Below the pieces are notes generated by a model. That model made no database searches and had not been told where the DNA came from. It was given only the letters and a program-made list of their open reading frames with translations. From CAZLHO01 sp964559455 (lineage in GTDB: Bacteria > Krumholzibacteriota > Krumholzibacteriia > LZORAL124-64-63), in the NCBI GenBank assembly GCA_964559455.1, contig CAZLHO010000076.1:1-11451 (forward strand): DNA of 11,451 nt, in the 5' to 3' direction. Each line of letters begins with the position of its first letter. Position 1 is the first letter of the stretch. Position numbers and translations under genes: made by a program. Shown piece after piece: positions 8,269 through 11,451 of the stretch.

Positions 8269-8276
8269 AGGAAAGG
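8269..8276 (+). promoter_or_regulatory. Ribosome binding site deciding the start of paralogue 2
   Basis: AGGAAAGG (8269-8276) precedes ATG 8278 at normal spacing. An in-frame ATG at 8266 lies just before this purine run, and its use would place the Shine-Dalgarno inside the gene. Alignment with paralogue 1 (MRKLTLVCL against MKKRTLACL) also supports 8278. Confidence 0.75.
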
Positions 8277-8277
8277 C

Positions 8278-11200
8278 ATGAAAAAACGAACACTCGCTTG
8301 TCTGTCTCTGGCCCTCATCCTGGCCGCTGGCGCCGTCTTCGCCGCCGGCAACAACCAGCTGCTGGACTACAACAGGGCCGCGGCCTTTCAGAACGAGGTC
8401 TTCACCTCCGCTCCGATCGGCAGCGCCAAGGCCGATACGGTCTACCTCTGGGGTGGCCCGAATCGGACCGACGGCAAATTCGAGGACGACGTCTCCGGAG
8501 CCATTCCCGACATGGAGGGCTGGTTCGGCGTCGACCTGACCATCAGCACCGAGACCATCTGGCACGTTGACACCGTCAACACCGCCAACCTGGTCACTCC
8601 TGCCGATCCGAATAACAAAGCCATGTGGTGCGGCGAGATTCTGCCGGCCTGCGCTGGCGAGACCGAGGACAACCCCGGTTATCGGAACGGCTACAACGAG
8701 TATCTGGACTTCTACGGCACGGCTCCCGACGAGCTGCTGACCACGAGCGTCCAGATCACCGCGACGATCAACTACGACAGCGAGCTCGACTACGACTTCC
8801 TGACGCTCCAGGTCAGCAAGGAGACGGGCTTTTTCACCGTCAACGCGTGGACCAACACCAACCGCGACAGCAACGATGTCTGGCAGACCGAGTTCGTGGA
8901 CGAGACCTTCTCGGTCGACCCCGCCGACTACGTCGGTCCCGGCAACGACCAGATCCTGCTGCGCTGGTACGGCAACGCTGACGGCGGCTGGTCGGACGGC
9001 GACTGCTACTGGCCGACCGATGCCGGTCTGGGCCAGGTCGACAACATCGAAGTCAAGTTCAACACCGCCACGGTGTCGACCGAGGACTTCGAGGCCACGC
9101 CGTACGACTGGAATCCGGTGCTGCCGCCCTTCGTGGGGAACTTCTCCCAGGGTTGGGCCCGCCTCGACGAAATCGATCCCTGCGCCTTCGACGACACGCC
9201 GATGGTGGCCTTCATCGATGATGGCGCGATCGTTCCCGGCGTCGGCCCCACTCTTGGTACCACCTGGGTCTACGGTCCCAGCGGCTACATCAAGAACATG
9301 GAGGGCGGCCTGGCCGGTCCCGACTTCGAGCTCTACAACGAGATCTGGTCGCCTGAGATCGTGTGGCCCGGTCCCGCCTATGTGGGCGCCACCTACGAGT
9401 ACAACCTGTTCGGTCACTTCACCGACGGTTCGGGCATGTACTACGTGTGGCACGTGCGTTCGTCGGACGACGACGGCGCGACCTGGACCGCCTGGGTCGA
9501 CAACAACCTGGTCTACTACGCCTCGGGCCAGTTCGGCCGCGACATCTGGGATGTGACCCAGAAACTGCAGCCCAACCTGACGCACGTGCAGCTGGCGCTG
9601 GGCGTCTGGGAGTACGGCGTGATCTGGGGAGAGGTGGATACCGACGGTACCCCCGCTCCTTATTTCGACGACGTGTCCTTCCGGACCTACTCCTACAACG
9701 GTCCGGCCATGAACACCCGGGCCATCCAGACGGCCCAGGACAACTTCCCCGAGATCGGCGATGTCGATCTGATGACGCTGGGCAACAACCACGTCCGGTT
9801 CGACATGGCCAACAACATCTCCAACCCCGCCCACCTGCGGAACGATCCCGGCGACTCGATCACCGCGGACATCAAGATCGTGCGTCCGGGCGCGGTGCTG
9901 AACACGCTGCCGCGTCTGTACTGGGCTCTGGATCCGAACCCGCTGTTCACCGCCACCGAGCGCACCAGTGCGCTGGGTACGGCGACTTCGGGCTGGGTCG
10001 AGGGCGACACGGTCTTCATCAACGACAACCCCGTGGCCAACCGGTACGAGTTCGACCTGCCGGACACCGGTTTCCTGTTCCCCGGCGACGTTCTGCACTA
10101 CTACCTGTGGGCGCAGGACAACATCGGTGGCGGCGCCGACATCGGCACCAGCACCCTGCCGGCGAACATCGCGGGATTCGGCGTCTTCACCGGCGATCCC
10201 GGCTACGAGGAGATGCAGTACGATCCCGACTTCCAGGTCCATGCCCTGCCGACGCTCTTCGACGCTTCCGGCGAACAGCCGTCGATGCTCTACTGGGACG
10301 ACGACGGCAACCGGGCCTCGAGGAACGAGTGGTTCACGGCGCTCGACGCCCTGGGCTTCGTCAAGGGCGTCGATTACGACGTGTACTACACCAATGCTCC
10401 GACTTCGGGACTCGGCAACGGCCTCGGCGGCCGCGCTACCCTGGCGACCATCAACGGTTACACCACGATGCTCTACGATTCCGGCAACCTCAACCGGTAC
10501 ACGATGGCGCCGCTGAACTACAATCAGGATCCTTCGGACGACCTCGCGTTGATGACGCTGTGGTTGGACGAGGGGACCAAGAACCTCCTGATCACCGGCG
10601 ACGACTTCGTCTACAGCGAGGTCGCCTACCCGTTCGATTACGGCGGCGGCGGCACGGACGGTCAGAACTTCGTGGCCACCTACCTGGGCGTCAACTACTT
10701 GCAGCGTTCGGTCAACCCCCTGATCGGCGACCAGGCCGCTCCTGTGGTTTCCCCGATCGCCGGCAACAGCGCGAACTTCAACGAGACCTTCGTCGCCTAC
10801 GGCGGCTGCGCTGCGATCAACACTTTCGACGTGGTCGAGGTGATCCCGGGCGTCGGCGAGAAGATCGCGGAGTTCCTGGATCCGTCGGGCACCGCCGGCA
10901 TGTACAGCTACGCGGCCGGTACCTACAACAACGTGGCCGGGACGGAGGTCATCTACTTCCCGGTCGGCTTCAAGTACTGGTACACGCCTGCCAAGGTCGA
11001 GGCGCCGTTGCAGTCTCGTGCGCGGGCTCTCGAGGACATCCTCGTGAAGTTCGGCGAGTCTCCCAGCACGTCGGGCACCGGTGTCGGCGCCACGCCTCGC
11101 GTGGCCTTCGCCACCGGCAACTACCCGAACCCCTTCAACCCGAGCACGACCGTGAAGTACAGCACGCCCTTCGCCGGCAAGCTGTCCATCAAGGTCTACA

Positions 11201-11379
11201 ACGTGCGCGGCGAACTCGTGAAGACCCTCGTCGAGCGTGATGTCCTGGCCAACACCACCGGCCAGGTCGTCTGGAATGGCGACGACAACAACGGCAACCC
11301 GGTTGCCAGCGGTGTCTACTTCGCCCAGACTCGCGTCGGTTCGAACGAGACGATGCAGAAGATGGCTCTCCTGAAGTAA
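8278..11379 (+). CDS. Large secreted protein with FlgD-like/type IX-style sorting domain, paralogue 2
   Basis: The product has 1033 residues when started at ATG 8278; an ATG at 8266 would add four. It is colinear with the product of 4696-7800. The signal peptide MKKRTLACLSLALILAAGAVFA is probably cut after residue 22. The same beta-rich modules follow, then the amidotransferase-like segment (SMLYWDDDGNRASRNEWF, LGFVKGVDYDVYYTN, LITGDDFVYSE) and the sorting domain at residues 948-1033. Differences from paralogue 1 cluster in the N-terminal 75 residues, in residues about 155-236, in a short segment after YSYNGPAM, and in the long part about 638-900. The rest is identical in DNA. Near the C-terminal module only one residue differs (Arg here, Leu in paralogue 1). 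It is probably a surface or released protein whose variable parts face a ligand or partner. That role is an inference. Confidence 0.9.
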   Translation: MKKRTLACLSLALILAAGAVFAAGNNQLLDYNRAAAFQNEVFTSAPIGSAKADTVYLWGGPNRTDGKFEDDVSGAIPDMEGWFGVDLTISTETIWHVDTVNTANLVTPADPNNKAMWCGEILPACAGETEDNPGYRNGYNEYLDFYGTAPDELLTTSVQITATINYDSELDYDFLTLQVSKETGFFTVNAWTNTNRDSNDVWQTEFVDETFSVDPADYVGPGNDQILLRWYGNADGGWSDGDCYWPTDAGLGQVDNIEVKFNTATVSTEDFEATPYDWNPVLPPFVGNFSQGWARLDEIDPCAFDDTPMVAFIDDGAIVPGVGPTLGTTWVYGPSGYIKNMEGGLAGPDFELYNEIWSPEIVWPGPAYVGATYEYNLFGHFTDGSGMYYVWHVRSSDDDGATWTAWVDNNLVYYASGQFGRDIWDVTQKLQPNLTHVQLALGVWEYGVIWGEVDTDGTPAPYFDDVSFRTYSYNGPAMNTRAIQTAQDNFPEIGDVDLMTLGNNHVRFDMANNISNPAHLRNDPGDSITADIKIVRPGAVLNTLPRLYWALDPNPLFTATERTSALGTATSGWVEGDTVFINDNPVANRYEFDLPDTGFLFPGDVLHYYLWAQDNIGGGADIGTSTLPANIAGFGVFTGDPGYEEMQYDPDFQVHALPTLFDASGEQPSMLYWDDDGNRASRNEWFTALDALGFVKGVDYDVYYTNAPTSGLGNGLGGRATLATINGYTTMLYDSGNLNRYTMAPLNYNQDPSDDLALMTLWLDEGTKNLLITGDDFVYSEVAYPFDYGGGGTDGQNFVATYLGVNYLQRSVNPLIGDQAAPVVSPIAGNSANFNETFVAYGGCAAINTFDVVEVIPGVGEKIAEFLDPSGTAGMYSYAAGTYNNVAGTEVIYFPVGFKYWYTPAKVEAPLQSRARALEDILVKFGESPSTSGTGVGATPRVAFATGNYPNPFNPSTTVKYSTPFAGKLSIKVYNVRGELVKTLVERDVLANTTGQVVWNGDDNNGNPVASGVYFAQTRVGSNETMQKMALLK

Positions 11380-11397
11380 TTCAGGCCAAGAGCTTTC

Positions 11398-11429
11398 GGG
11401 AGCGGTCCTTCGGGGCCGCTCCCTTTTTT
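11398..11429 (+). terminator. Rho-independent terminator of paralogue 2
   Basis: The stem and TTCG loop are the same as at 7819-7852 (11-bp stem 11398-11408 with 11413-11423), followed by six T. The sequence after the T-tract has no similarity to unit 1, so the shared tract ends here. Confidence 0.95.
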
Positions 11430-11451
11430 CGTGCAGGAAGGGGAGGGATTG

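Larger units (their letters stand above)
7879..11429 (+). repeat. Tandem duplication, unit 2
   Basis: This is the second copy of the transcription unit at 4351-7852, in direct orientation and about 3.5 kb downstream. Identical blocks fall at 8506-8739, 8986-9704, 9872-10188 and about 11025-11429. It contains its own inverted repeat, promoter, leader RNA, gene and terminator, so the duplication copied a complete unit rather than a coding region. The window ends 22 nt after its terminator, so further tandem copies cannot be excluded. Confidence 0.9.

Noticed and set aside
4351..11429. A transposon or CRISPR explanation for the repeats.
   Set aside because: There are two long direct copies with promoters and terminators, with no transposase, no terminal inverted repeats and no spacer pattern.

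Overview
The window looks like chromosome from a GC-rich bacterium of the FCB superphylum, of the kind found in candidate phyla such as Eisenbacteria or Krumholzibacteriota. That placement is an inference. It rests on the high GC content, on a heterotetrameric glycyl-tRNA synthetase (glyQ plus glyS), and above all on two very large exported proteins that end in an NYPNPFNPST-type FlgD-like/type IX-style sorting domain.

The left part (2-4298) is a tight housekeeping cluster on the plus strand. It holds the C-terminal end of an MgtE-type magnesium transporter, then recO, glyQ and glyS. The spacings are +10, -1 and -8 nt, which is typical of a translationally coupled operon. Nothing there is unusual.

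The right part (about 4351-11429) is a tandem duplication of a complete transcription unit, roughly 3.5 kb per copy. Each unit contains, in order: a GC-rich inverted repeat, a sigma70-like promoter with a 17-nt spacer, a long 5' leader of about 240 nt, a Shine-Dalgarno site, a gene for a secreted protein of 1033-1034 residues, and a strong UUCG-loop terminator. The two proteins are paralogues with a signal peptide, beta-rich repeat-like modules, a probable glutamine-amidotransferase-like fold segment and the C-terminal sorting domain. Their DNA is a mosaic. Blocks of 234, 719, 317 and about 405 bp are identical by eye, synonymous sites included, and they alternate with clearly diverged segments. 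This points to recent gene conversion, or to a repeat-assembly artefact.

The most interesting item is the leader. The two leaders have diverged, yet both fold by hand into the same seven-helix structure: a closing stem P1, a P2 arm carrying P3 and P4, and a P5 arm carrying P6 and P7. Several base pairs are compensated (A-U to G-C in P2, A-U to G-C in P4) and several others are wobble-compatible. The structure in copy 1 begins 8-9 nt after the predicted -10 box. I do not recognise it as a known riboswitch or ribozyme class. It is a candidate for an undescribed structured cis-regulatory RNA controlling surface-protein genes.
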